A stretch of DNA of 33,229 nt. It comes from a virus. The position numbers and the translations under genes were made by a program. The stretch is from the IMG/VR virus record IMGVR_UViG_3300009091_000039, positions 1-33,229 of that record. One strand, written 5' to 3'. Of the stretch, positions 15,738 to 23,640 are shown piece by piece. The stretch's first letter is position 1. Each line of letters starts with the position of its first letter. The notes under the pieces are model-generated. The model worked only from the letters and a program-made list of their open reading frames with translations. It had not been told where the DNA came from and ran no database searches.

Positions 15738-16241
15738 ATGGCTGAAAGAAGGGTGATCTGGTTTGGCAAACATGTTTATAAGACCATGAAGGATGCAAAT
15801 GAAAAAGCACTTCTGGTCATGGGTGCATATGGTGCTGGTGTGTGTAAACAACTTGCACCTGTTGACACTGGACTTCTGAAATCTTCCATCACCTATGCAA
15901 CAGCACTGGAACTTGGAAGACCAACACAGGAAGGAAGGGTCACAGCAAAAGACAAGCACATGATTTCACAACCCTCTGAACATTACAGGCTGAAAATTGG
16001 AACAGCTGTGGACTATGCACCCCATGTTGAGTATGGAACAAAAGCACACTTCCCACCAGTGAAGTCACTTGTGGGGTGGGCGAAAAGGGTGCTGGGGAAT
16101 CCCAGACTTGCTTTTGTTGTTGCAAGGGCAATCAGCAAGAAGGGAACAAAAAGACAAAGCTTCTTAAGACTTGGTGTTCTTTCACACAGGAAGGAACTGG
16201 GTCAGATATATTCCAAAGCAATGAAGGGACTATTAAAATAA
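15738..16241 (+). CDS. HK97 gp10-like tail/neck protein
   Basis: 167 residues. ATG 15738 is 2 bases after the previous stop; no strong ribosome binding site, so coupling is likely. 'LAPVDTGLLKSSI' and 'YAPHVEYGTKAHFPPV' are the defining signatures of the HK97 gp10 family, which acts in head-tail joining or tail completion. The C-terminus is basic. The last base of its TAA is the first base of the next ATG. Confidence 0.85.
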   Translation: MAERRVIWFGKHVYKTMKDANEKALLVMGAYGAGVCKQLAPVDTGLLKSSITYATALELGRPTQEGRVTAKDKHMISQPSEHYRLKIGTAVDYAPHVEYGTKAHFPPVKSLVGWAKRVLGNPRLAFVVARAISKKGTKRQSFLRLGVLSHRKELGQIYSKAMKGLLK

Positions 16242-16687
16242 TGGATGAAGAAATCAGAAAAGAAATTGAAAGAATTCTTCTGGGGACATCAGGAAGGACT
16301 GATGCATGGTTGTTCTATACAAAAGCACCTTTTGATGCACCCATTCCATTCTGTGTCTTTGAAGTGATTGCATCTGAAGGAACAAAGGACACCAAAGATT
16401 CATATGTCACTTTTTTTCTTCAGTTCAGTGTCTATGACAACAGTGTCAATCCCACTGAAGCTGAAAGGTTTGCAAATGAAATTGCTTCAAGGATGGATGA
16501 ATCAGAAAAACTGTTCAGACTTACAAACTGGAAGCTGATCAGTGTTGATGAAGTCAGACCAGCAAGGACAACACCTGATGAAGATTTTTTGCAGGTTTCT
16601 TTTGACATCAGGATGAAGCTTGAAAGAATAAAAATCACAATTGATGTCAGTGACACACTGAACATCAATGAATCAATTCAAACATAA
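16241..16687 (+). CDS. Tail completion protein (gp17/DUF3168-like) with fibre-repeat C-terminal tail
   Basis: 148 residues. I place the start at ATG 16241 (TAATG junction with gp10-like gene); in-frame codons further upstream lie inside that gene. The fold pattern 'APFDAPIPFCVFEVIA', 'YVTFFLQFSVYDNS' and 'DFLQVSFDIRMKLE' fits the gp17/DUF3168 tail completion family that caps the tail tube where it meets the head. After the family's usual end the protein carries about 17 further residues, ITIDVSDTLNINESIQT, which match the 22-residue repeat unit of the giant fibre gene at 7270-9945. Confidence 0.8.
   Translation: MDEEIRKEIERILLGTSGRTDAWLFYTKAPFDAPIPFCVFEVIASEGTKDTKDSYVTFFLQFSVYDNSVNPTEAERFANEIASRMDESEKLFRLTNWKLISVDEVRPARTTPDEDFLQVSFDIRMKLERIKITIDVSDTLNINESIQT
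16634..16684 (+). repeat. Fibre-type repeat unit at the C-terminus of the tail completion protein
   Basis: Encodes ITIDVSDTLNINESIQT. Compare fibre units such as INVSDGVNISDVVTT and VIDVNDRLDISEQIEI. The match is at protein level; DNA is not closely similar. Confidence 0.7.
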
Positions 16688-16704
16688 AAGGAAGGAAATA
16701 AAAC

Positions 16705-17097
16705 ATGGCAAAATCAGAATTTGCAAGGGGAACACTTTACTGGGGTGGAACAACAACCAGCAATGTGAAGGGAATTGTTGACATCACCCTTGATGAAAAC
16801 ATTTCTGAAATTGATGTCACTGACACTGAAACAACACTGGGTGAATCAGAATTCCTTGGTGGAAGAAACACAAGGGGAATCAGTTTCAACTTGTTCAAGG
16901 ATGTTGAAGATGCTGATTTGACAATGAAGACAGCAACAACATTCCAGCTGGTTGCAGAAGATGCTGGTGGAAAGAAAGCAACCTATGCTGGAACAGCACT
17001 TCTTCTGACAAAGTCAATCACAGGAACAATTGATGATGCTGTGAAAGTTGCATACACTGGAAGAATCAATGGTGCACTGGTAGAAACCAACACTTAA
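16705..17097 (+). CDS. Major tail (tail tube) protein
   Basis: 130 residues; ATG with AAAAGGAAGGAAA upstream. Beta-rich with 'ISEIDVTDTETTLGESEFLGG', a likely tube-forming core, and 'ATTFQLVAEDAGGKKATYAGTA' near the C-terminal half. Size, composition and position between tail completion and tail chaperone genes are those of siphophage tail tube proteins, which polymerise around the tape measure. Strong ribosome binding site suggests high expression. Confidence 0.8.
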   Translation: MAKSEFARGTLYWGGTTTSNVKGIVDITLDENISEIDVTDTETTLGESEFLGGRNTRGISFNLFKDVEDADLTMKTATTFQLVAEDAGGKKATYAGTALLLTKSITGTIDDAVKVAYTGRINGALVETNT

Positions 17098-17133
17098 AAA
17101 GTAATTTCTTAAACTTAACAAAGGAACAACAAG

Positions 17134-17526
17134 GTGAGAAGAAAAAGTTTTTTATTCAAAATAGGTGGGAAGGAACTGGTCTTCTTTGAACGAAACAGGG
17201 AAGACCTTGACCTTCTTTCCATCACTGAAAAATACAGGGCAAAAGAATTCAGGTTTGTTCAGGAAAACACAACAGACCCAGATGACAGGGGAATGTTGCT
17301 GGTCAAAATTCTTGACAGGAAATATTCACCTGAAGAACTTTCCTTGTTTATATATAACAGCATGGAAGGAATCAGGGAAGTTCTGTGGGATTCATTCAAG
17401 CTGGGTGATCAGAAAATAAAACGTGAAGAATTCTTTCAGCTGATTGAAGGTCAGGAAAGAAACATCAGGGACATGCTGATCAAACTTGAAGACCTGAAGG
17501 ACTTAAAAAAAAAGACACCAGTGTGA
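17134..17526 (+). CDS. Tail assembly chaperone, short form (gpG-like)
   Basis: 130 residues, GTG start with AAAGGAAC 8 bases upstream. Soluble, charged and mostly helical, ending in a Lys-rich stretch 'LEDLKDLKKKTPV'. The first of the two tail chaperone frames usual between the tail tube and tape measure genes. It is read through a run of nine A residues just before its stop, where a -1 shift would extend it into the next frame. Confidence 0.75.
   Translation: MRRKSFLFKIGGKELVFFERNREDLDLLSITEKYRAKEFRFVQENTTDPDDRGMLLVKILDRKYSPEELSLFIYNSMEGIREVLWDSFKLGDQKIKREEFFQLIEGQERNIRDMLIKLEDLKDLKKKTPV
17505..17514 (+). other. Programmed -1 frameshift site (A AAA AAG)
   Basis: In the gpG-like frame the codons are TTA AAA AAA AAG ACA; A-AAA-AAA (17505-17511) and A-AAA-AAG (17508-17514) are both standard slippery heptamers. 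The -1 frame is open from 17490 through the site to the TGA at 17757-17759. Slippage at A-AAA-AAG would give a fusion of 127 plus 81 residues, matching the gpG/gpGT arrangement of siphophage tail chaperones. Confidence 0.85.
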
Positions 17527-17759
17527 CTGAACTGTCAACAGAATTTGCTGACGCACTGATGCTGAAAGTTTATGGTCTGTCAAGGGAAGAACTTGGAAAG
17601 CTGACACAAAGACACTTCAGTGAACTTCTGGAAAACATTGGTGGTGTGATTGTGTTTGAACAGACAGGAAAAATTGTTGACAGGAAAGCAGAAATTGAAA
17701 AAGACAGGAAGAACATCTTGTGGACAAAGAAACATAAAAAGGAAATGATTCATGGCTGA
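17523..17759 (+). CDS. Tail assembly chaperone extension (gpT-like), read by -1 frameshift
   Basis: The frame from GTG 17523 encodes 78 residues, but no ribosome binding site precedes that codon, so it is more likely made as a fusion with the preceding frame. The residues 'SREELGKLTQRHFSELLENIGGVIVF' are helical and the end is basic (WTKKHKKEMIHG). In lambda-like phages the fused form recruits tail tube subunits to the tape measure. Its stop overlaps the tape measure start by 8 bases. Confidence 0.75.
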   Translation: MTELSTEFADALMLKVYGLSREELGKLTQRHFSELLENIGGVIVFEQTGKIVDRKAEIEKDRKNILWTKKHKKEMIHG

Positions 17760-20220
17760 AAAACTTGCTGAACTTTATGTGGACATTGAAGGAAGACTGA
17801 CAAAGCTGGAATCAGCACTTGCAACTTCTGAAAAGAAAGTCAAGACTTCAGCTGACAAGATTCAAGGAATCTATTCAAAGCTGGGAAGGAACATGGGTGC
17901 AATCTTTGGTGGTCTTGCAATTGCAGGTGCAATGAAGAAAGCTTTTGATGGTCTGGTCAGTCTGGACAAGGGCATGAGGCAGGTCAACACCATTGCAAGA
18001 CTTTCAGAAAAAGACCTTGCTTCACTTACAGCACAGGTCACAGAACTGTCTTCCAGACTGGGTGTGGGGACTGGTGATCTGACTTGGTCACTATATCAGA
18101 CCCTGTCAGCTGGAATCAAAGCTGGTGATGCAATGAAGTTTCTGGAAACAGCAACAAAAGCTGGGATTGCTGGAATCACATCAACTGAAAGTGCTGTCAT
18201 GGCACTGACAAATGTGATCAATGCATGGGGACTGTCAACAGAAGATGCAACAGAAATCAGTGATGTGATGTTCAGGACAATTGACCTTGGTCAGACAACC
18301 TTTGAAGAACTGTCAGCATCACTTTCACAGGTGTCATCACTTGCTTCAGCTTCAGGAATTTCTTATCAGGAAATATTTGCATCCATTGCAACCCTGACAA
18401 AAATGGGTGCACCCACAGCTGAAGCATTCACCAGAATCAATTCAGCAATCTTTGCAATGAATGAAATCTTTGGTGATGGATGGTCAAAGACAATGACACT
18501 TCAGGAAGCAATGGTGAAGCTTGCAAAATCCACAAACTATTCTTCAGTGGAACTTCAGAAGCTTATGGGAAGGAAGGAAGGTGTTCTTGCTGTTCTTTCT
18601 ATTGCTTCAGAGAATGGGAAGCTTGCAAGTCAAGACCTTGACAAGATCACACATTCAACTGGGATGCTGAACAAAGCTTTTGAAGAAATGGAAAAATCCT
18701 ATTCTGTCATTCTTGAAAAGCTGAAAGTCACAGTTGAAAACAAGCTGGTCAACACACTGGGAAGGGCAGTTGAAAATGTTGGAAAGCTGGTTGATGCTTT
18801 CAACAACCTTCCACCATGGGTTCAGACGCTGATGAAGGTGGGTGGTGCACCCTTTGAAATGGGGAAGGGAAGTGTTGTCACAAAAACACCACAAAACCAA
18901 AAATTCACAGAACAACGTGATCTGGGAATTGTCCAGTGGGGAACTTTTAGTGAAATAGTAACAACAGCACTTCAGGAAACCACTTCTGGTCTGAAGTCAT
19001 CAAGAACTGAACTTGAAGGTCTGATCAATAAGACCAAAGAAGAAGGTGATGCTGTCACCAAAATGACAGATGGTTTTGACTTAAGCAAGATGTCAATTGA
19101 AGAACTGGAAAGGAAAGCAACTGAACTTGAAACAGCAATGAAGTCAATGACACCAACTGTTGCAAAAAGTTCAGATGAATTCAAACAACTGAACCAGATC
19201 ACAAAAATGCTGGACTTGAAAAAAAGTTTTGAAGATGCACAGAAGTCAGCCGAAAAGATGACAGAATACATCAAGGGAATCACTGATGGATATGAAGAAA
19301 CACTGAAGAAGGTCAAAGCAATTGATGAATCAATTGCATCTTCAGCTGGGAACACACAAGCAATTCTTCTTTATGAAATTGAACGTGGGAAGGTGATGTC
19401 TGAACTGGTCAGAAGTTCTGAAGCATATCTGGAATCATTGAAGAAGATCAATGAAGAATCAGCAAAAAGGGGTGGGCTGACACAGTCAGAAATTGACAAC
19501 CAAAGGGTTGAAGAAATTCCTGAAGAAACAATTGCTGAAAGAATAAAAAGGGAAGCAAAGGGTGGTGAACTTGGTATCAAGGAAGTTCCAGAAAAAGATG
19601 ATGATGAAATCAGAAGGAAGACAGAAGAAGAACAGAAGGATGCTGATGAAAGACACCAGAATTCACTTGAACAAAATGCTGATGTCATGCAGATCATGCT
19701 GGGACAAGCACAGATGATTTCAGGTGCACTTTCACTTGGTGCACACACCTTTGTCAGTCAGCTTGCTTCAGCACTGTCACTTGCTGACCAAATTGCACAA
19801 TCAATCCTGTCAATCATTTCAATCTTCACACCCACTGGTGGGTTTGGTGTTGGTGGACTGATTTCAACTTTGTTCGGGAAAAAAGGTGGAACTTTTCAGG
19901 GTGGAAAGAAGATTGCTTCTTTTGCTTCTGGTGGTGATTTCATTGTCCCACCATTTCACACACAGGACAATTTCCCCATGTATGTTTCCAGTGGTGAAAG
20001 GGTCAGGGTCACACCACAGAATAAAGTCAGTGAAGAAGTTCAAGCAATGAAAAACATAGGGACAAGAATTGAAGCAATGAATCAGAACCTTGTGAACATG
20101 AATTCAAAACCACAGGTGGTCAAAGTTCCACTTGTCATCAAAGGAAGACAGCTGGGTGAAGCTGTTCTTGAAATCACAAACGACATGACAAGAAACAAAA
20201 TCAATGCTGGGGAATTCTGA
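17752..20220 (+). CDS. Tape measure protein
   Basis: 822 residues, ATG preceded by AAAAAGGAAATGATTC. The N-terminal region has a coiled coil followed by a hydrophobic patch 'NMGAIFGGLAIAGAM'. Residues about 65-330 match the TP901-type tape measure core ('GMRQVNTIARLSEKDLASLT', 'ATKAGIAGITSTESAVMALT', 'FEELSASLSQVSSLASASGI'). The centre is helical and Lys/Glu-rich. Near the C-terminus are a hydrophobic segment 'SILSIISIFTPTGGFGVGGL' and 'FASGGDFIVPPF' typical of tape measure ends. At about 0.15 nm per residue it predicts a tail of roughly 120 nm. Confidence 0.9.
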   Translation: MAEKLAELYVDIEGRLTKLESALATSEKKVKTSADKIQGIYSKLGRNMGAIFGGLAIAGAMKKAFDGLVSLDKGMRQVNTIARLSEKDLASLTAQVTELSSRLGVGTGDLTWSLYQTLSAGIKAGDAMKFLETATKAGIAGITSTESAVMALTNVINAWGLSTEDATEISDVMFRTIDLGQTTFEELSASLSQVSSLASASGISYQEIFASIATLTKMGAPTAEAFTRINSAIFAMNEIFGDGWSKTMTLQEAMVKLAKSTNYSSVELQKLMGRKEGVLAVLSIASENGKLASQDLDKITHSTGMLNKAFEEMEKSYSVILEKLKVTVENKLVNTLGRAVENVGKLVDAFNNLPPWVQTLMKVGGAPFEMGKGSVVTKTPQNQKFTEQRDLGIVQWGTFSEIVTTALQETTSGLKSSRTELEGLINKTKEEGDAVTKMTDGFDLSKMSIEELERKATELETAMKSMTPTVAKSSDEFKQLNQITKMLDLKKSFEDAQKSAEKMTEYIKGITDGYEETLKKVKAIDESIASSAGNTQAILLYEIERGKVMSELVRSSEAYLESLKKINEESAKRGGLTQSEIDNQRVEEIPEETIAERIKREAKGGELGIKEVPEKDDDEIRRKTEEEQKDADERHQNSLEQNADVMQIMLGQAQMISGALSLGAHTFVSQLASALSLADQIAQSILSIISIFTPTGGFGVGGLISTLFGKKGGTFQGGKKIASFASGGDFIVPPFHTQDNFPMYVSSGERVRVTPQNKVSEEVQAMKNIGTRIEAMNQNLVNMNSKPQVVKVPLVIKGRQLGEAVLEITNDMTRNKINAGEF

Positions 20221-21410
20221 TGTCATCACCAAGGTTTGAACACAACAACAGCACAACAATCAACAACTACATCAGAAGCTGTGATGATGTTCCCCTGTTC
20301 TGTGAAAAGAACAGGGATGGAACACTGGTCATTGGTGAATTTGAAATGGAAGTCAGTCAGAACTATTCAACAACACTTTCTGTGGGTCACTTCATTGATG
20401 CTTATTCTGATTCATCATCTGGAACACCTTTCTTCATGGGTGAAATCACAGAAGTCAAACCAAGTGATGATGGTGAAGTTTATTTTGTCACAGTGAAAAG
20501 CATTCTGGTTCAGCTGACCAGATTGACCCTTTCATATAGTGAACTACACACACAACTTCAGCAAACAACAAACGCAAATGAATGGATTGCTTCAGACAAT
20601 TTTTCACTTCCAAATGCACAGGTCTTGTGGATTATTAAATGCATGATGGTGGTTGCTTTTCCAACTTATCCATATTCAACTTTTCTTGTTTCAACTGAAC
20701 TTGAAGAAACAATTTTGAAAAGTTTTGACTATGAAGAAACATTCAGGGAATTCAGGGTCAAGCATCTGGTTTTGGATGAAAATATGTTATATGCAATTAA
20801 TCAGAACTATGCACTGAACACAACTGGGATTGATGCTGACTTGGAAAAGAAAAAACTTAGAATCACATTCTTTGATTTCATTTCTGAATTCTGTTCACAT
20901 GTGAATGCAAACATCAGACTGTCAAACCAGACAAAGGGTTTCCTGATCTTGTCACTTCAGGGGACACAGTCGGTTGTTTTAGGTGATTCATACATTCTTG
21001 AAAAAAGGGTGGACAAGATTGTGGGTGAAGCTGGTGGATATTCAGCAAACTTGAAATTCAATTCCACAAGAACCACTTACAATTCATCAACACCAACAGC
21101 ACTGACAGATCATGAACTGACAAGTGGTGATGTCAGGAACACCATTCCTGTCTTCAACAATACTGTTTATATGTTGAGGAAATATTTTGGGGATGCTGGT
21201 GATGTTCTGGGGACAACTTATCCAGATTATGTTTTTGATGCTGAACTTTTTCTTCAGGAAAAGATTGACAGTGTTGTTTCAGGTTTTACAAAGACAGTCA
21301 TCAGGTTCAATGCAATTGCAACTGGAAATGCAATTCAGTCAAACACAAAGTCTTCCTTCATGGACATGGGAAGGGAAGAAATCATCTATACTTATGAAAT
21401 AAAGGACTGA
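20220..21410 (+). CDS. Tail tip/baseplate protein (hub-like, uncertain)
   Basis: 396 residues; ATG 20220 overlaps the tape measure stop (TGATG) with GGGGAA upstream. Sequence is mixed beta with early strands 'TLVIGEFEMEVSQNYSTTLS' and 'FFMGEITEVKPSDDGEVYFV', resembling the barrel region of hub or distal tail proteins. Several short Asn/Thr-rich loops follow. Position directly after the tape measure is where the distal tail and tail-associated hub proteins are encoded in siphophages. I do not see a peptidase or lysozyme motif. Confidence 0.65.
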   Translation: MSSPRFEHNNSTTINNYIRSCDDVPLFCEKNRDGTLVIGEFEMEVSQNYSTTLSVGHFIDAYSDSSSGTPFFMGEITEVKPSDDGEVYFVTVKSILVQLTRLTLSYSELHTQLQQTTNANEWIASDNFSLPNAQVLWIIKCMMVVAFPTYPYSTFLVSTELEETILKSFDYEETFREFRVKHLVLDENMLYAINQNYALNTTGIDADLEKKKLRITFFDFISEFCSHVNANIRLSNQTKGFLILSLQGTQSVVLGDSYILEKRVDKIVGEAGGYSANLKFNSTRTTYNSSTPTALTDHELTSGDVRNTIPVFNNTVYMLRKYFGDAGDVLGTTYPDYVFDAELFLQEKIDSVVSGFTKTVIRFNAIATGNAIQSNTKSSFMDMGREEIIYTYEIKD

Positions 21411-21414
21411 CACA

Positions 21415-22008
21415 ATGATTTTTGGGACATCTTATCCGAAACTGAAGCTGGGAACAACAATCTATGAACTGGGGAAAAGTCTGGTTGACCCTTCTTTTGC
21501 TGAACCAAACTTGATTGAACACAAAAGCATCATGAATGCTTTCAAGTCATGGAGAATCAAAGGAAGTGGTGATCATGCTTCCTTCAGAATCACAATGAAT
21601 CTTTTCAAGTATGAATCACCAAGGGCAAAATTAGAAGAATTGATTGTCTTGAACCATCAATATGTGAAGTTGATGCTTCATCAGGATTCGGGTTTGTGGT
21701 TTCAGGATGTTGATGGAAGTGATGCTGACTTTTTCATTTCACTGATGCTTCCATTTTATCTTCAGGTGTCACCACCAAACTATCAAGACAGACTTTTGAT
21801 TGAACTTCAAAGTCAGAAAGCACTGAACCTGACTGGTTCACTTTATGGATATTTGGTGGATGCACAGGGTGACTTTCTTGTTGATGGTTCTGGGAAAAAG
21901 CTGAAGGTCTTCAAGGGGTTTTCAGCTGGTGATCAGGCAATGGTTGAAGCTTGGAACATCAGTGTCAATGACAAAATCAATATTTCAGAAAATGTGACAA
22001 CTTCATAA
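21415..22008 (+). CDS. Tail tip protein with fibre-repeat C-terminal tail
   Basis: 197 residues; ATG with AAAGGACTGACACA upstream. Beta-rich ('IKGSGDHASFRITMNLFKYE', 'LLIELQSQKALNLTGSLYGY'). It probably forms part of the baseplate along with the preceding protein, judged by position only. After 'LVDGSGKKLKVFKGFSAGDQ' it ends WNISVNDKINISENVTTS, which matches the repeat unit of the giant fibre and the tail of the gp17-like protein. The family is otherwise unrecognised. Confidence 0.7.
   Translation: MIFGTSYPKLKLGTTIYELGKSLVDPSFAEPNLIEHKSIMNAFKSWRIKGSGDHASFRITMNLFKYESPRAKLEELIVLNHQYVKLMLHQDSGLWFQDVDGSDADFFISLMLPFYLQVSPPNYQDRLLIELQSQKALNLTGSLYGYLVDAQGDFLVDGSGKKLKVFKGFSAGDQAMVEAWNISVNDKINISENVTTS
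21952..22005 (+). repeat. Fibre-type repeat unit at the C-terminus of the tail tip protein
   Basis: Encodes WNISVNDKINISENVTTS. Shares 'I-V-D-(L/I)NIxE' with the fibre repeats and with the tail at 16634-16684. Confidence 0.7.
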
Positions 22009-22029
22009 ACTTAAAAATAAGGTGAAAAA

Positions 22030-23259
22030 ATGAAAAAAATTCTTTTAATCTTTTTGATTGTGACAGCATCAACCATCTTTGCACAGGACTTCACAATCAG
22101 AAGCTTGACCACAAGATCAGGAATCACAGGAACAGACCTGTTCATCACTTCACAGTCAGCTGTTGATGCTTACTGGAAAATGTCAATCACTGAACTTCTG
22201 GGATTTGTTGATGACCAGACTTTCACATGGACTGGTGCTCATGTCTTCAGTGGTGCGGTTTCACTTAATGGGGTGACCACAATGGGTGCATCATCACACT
22301 TTGTTTTTGCTGGAAATGGTTCAGCACTTTATGCAAGGGAACTGACAGCATATGACCAATATCTGAAATATACTGGAACAGTAAGAACAGACACACTTGT
22401 GTCATGGAATCAGTTCTATTTGCAACCAAGGACACTTTATGCAACATCAACTTTTGCTGGGAATGTTGTGACAAATGCTTCAGCTTCATCAACATTCAAT
22501 GGAACTGTCATACTTGGAAATACAACCATCACAACATCAACAATGACCTTTGGTGGTGCTGTCACTTTTGGTGGGTCTGGTTCATTAAGACTTGGAACAA
22601 ACACTGGAACACTTGGTGGAAGTCTGTTCAGATATGACCTTGCAACAGACCTTCTTGCATACAGGAAAGATGATGGTGGTGGGATTGACACAATCCCTTC
22701 ATATGCTTATTTGCGACAGACCTATGCTTTGAAAAATAATTCCATATTTTCTGGACTTGCAACATTCACTTCATGCACTGATCTGATTCTTCCAAATAAT
22801 GCAACAGGGAACAATCAGGGAAGCATACATCAGAAGGGGAATGAAGGTTCTGGTTTTCTTGTCTTCAACTATGGAACATCAGGAACATCAAAAGACACAA
22901 TGGTTTCAAAAAGGGAATTCAGGTCTGGGAATCATGATTTTTATGGTCAGGTTGATTTCAAGTCACAAGCTGTTTCACTTGTGGGTGGGTTGCAAACTAT
23001 TGCACCAACAAAAAACTTCATTGTGATTTCTGGGAATGCTTCACCAGCTGTCATTCAAAACTTCACAGGTGCACAGGAAGGTTGCAGGCTGACAATTCTA
23101 TGCAACCCAGCAGGGTCATATGGGTTCACCATCAATGATGATGATGTGAACATTCAGCTGAATGGTGACACAAACCTTGCAATGGGACTTGGTGATGTTG
23201 TTGAACTTATTCAGTTTGGTTCAGTCTGGTTTCAGATTGCACCAAGGTCAGACAACTAA
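22030..23259 (+). CDS. Tail fibre protein with signal peptide
   Basis: 409 residues; ATG with AAGGTGA upstream. Begins with a Sec signal peptide MKKILLIFLIVTASTIFAQ. Next come 'LFITSQSAVDAYWKMSITELL' and 'TFTWTGAHVFSGAVSLNG', then Thr/Gly/Asn-rich repeats ('TFNGTVILGNTTITTSTMTF') typical of extended phage fibre shafts. The C-terminal 120 residues ('NFIVISGNASPAVIQNFTGA', 'VVELIQFGSVWFQIAP') look like a compact beta-structured fibre head. Last gene of the late block, followed by a strong terminator. Confidence 0.75.
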   Translation: MKKILLIFLIVTASTIFAQDFTIRSLTTRSGITGTDLFITSQSAVDAYWKMSITELLGFVDDQTFTWTGAHVFSGAVSLNGVTTMGASSHFVFAGNGSALYARELTAYDQYLKYTGTVRTDTLVSWNQFYLQPRTLYATSTFAGNVVTNASASSTFNGTVILGNTTITTSTMTFGGAVTFGGSGSLRLGTNTGTLGGSLFRYDLATDLLAYRKDDGGGIDTIPSYAYLRQTYALKNNSIFSGLATFTSCTDLILPNNATGNNQGSIHQKGNEGSGFLVFNYGTSGTSKDTMVSKREFRSGNHDFYGQVDFKSQAVSLVGGLQTIAPTKNFIVISGNASPAVIQNFTGAQEGCRLTILCNPAGSYGFTINDDDVNIQLNGDTNLAMGLGDVVELIQFGSVWFQIAPRSDN

Positions 23260-23288
23260 AACAGGTCAGGTTGTTTGATTCAGCACTG

Positions 23289-23320
23289 AAGCTGGGGTGT
23301 CAAGACCCCAGCTTTTTGCA
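23289..23320 (+). terminator. Strong Rho-independent terminator closing the tail block
   Basis: AAGCTGGGGT (23289-23298) pairs perfectly with ACCCCAGCTT (23305-23314) over a 6-base loop, followed by TTTGCATTTT. It begins 30 bases after the fibre stop and marks the end of the late genes. Confidence 0.9.
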
Positions 23321-23333
23321 TTTTCAAGCACCC

Positions 23334-23366
23334 TTGACCATTTTTTATTTAATCGGTTCATATATA
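23334..23366 (+). promoter_or_regulatory. Candidate promoter for the replication block
   Basis: TTGACC at 23334-23339 resembles a -35 box; TTCATA at 23357-23362 (17-base spacer), overlapping TATATA at 23361, could serve as -10. The gap of 224 bases holding the terminator and this site is the largest non-coding region of the window, so a promoter is expected here. Host sigma preferences are unknown. Confidence 0.45.
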
Positions 23367-23397
23367 GGATGAATGGTCAAATAATGTGATGAATGGT
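23334..23397 (+). promoter_or_regulatory. Operator-like inverted and direct repeats around the candidate promoter
   Basis: TTGACCATT (23334-23342) is the exact reverse complement of AATGGTCAA (23372-23380). GATGAATGGT occurs at 23368-23377 and again at 23388-23397, exactly 20 bases (two helical turns) apart. The first arm covers the -35 candidate. A dimeric repressor, perhaps the HTH protein encoded at 26728, could bind here. Confidence 0.45.
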
Positions 23398-23499
23398 TAC
23401 AAGTTCAGCTGGTTCTGGGAACTGAATTTGTTTTTTTTCGTTTCTTTTCATATGTTTGTGGAAAAAAGACAGACCAAAACCAAATGAAAGGAACTTCTT

Positions 23500-23640
23500 A
23501 TGAAATACTTAACCCACAGACAGCTGATTCTTCCAGTCAGGAAGCTGTCATCAATACCAAAGAAACCACTTCTGAAAAGACCAGTCCTGAAGTGCACACC
23601 CATTCAGCTTCCACTGATCAGAAAAGGGGAAAGATCATGA
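23500..23640 (+). CDS. Possible short coupled ORF ahead of the next gene
   Basis: 46 residues (MKYLTHRQLILPV...), ending ATGA-coupled to ATG 23637. It is preceded by AAAGGAACTTCTT, almost identical to the leader of the Bet gene at 28293. An overlapping frame from ATG 23484 could instead extend the next gene by 51 Ser/Thr-rich residues, but that ATG lacks a ribosome binding site. Product is basic, Leu/Pro-rich and unrecognised; either reading is possible. Confidence 0.4.
   Translation: MKYLTHRQLILPVRKLSSIPKKPLLKRPVLKCTPIQLPLIRKGERS

Noticed and set aside
16076-16240. Upstream extension of the gp17-like gene
   Set aside because: Overlaps the gp10-like gene; the TAATG junction at 16241 is the natural start.
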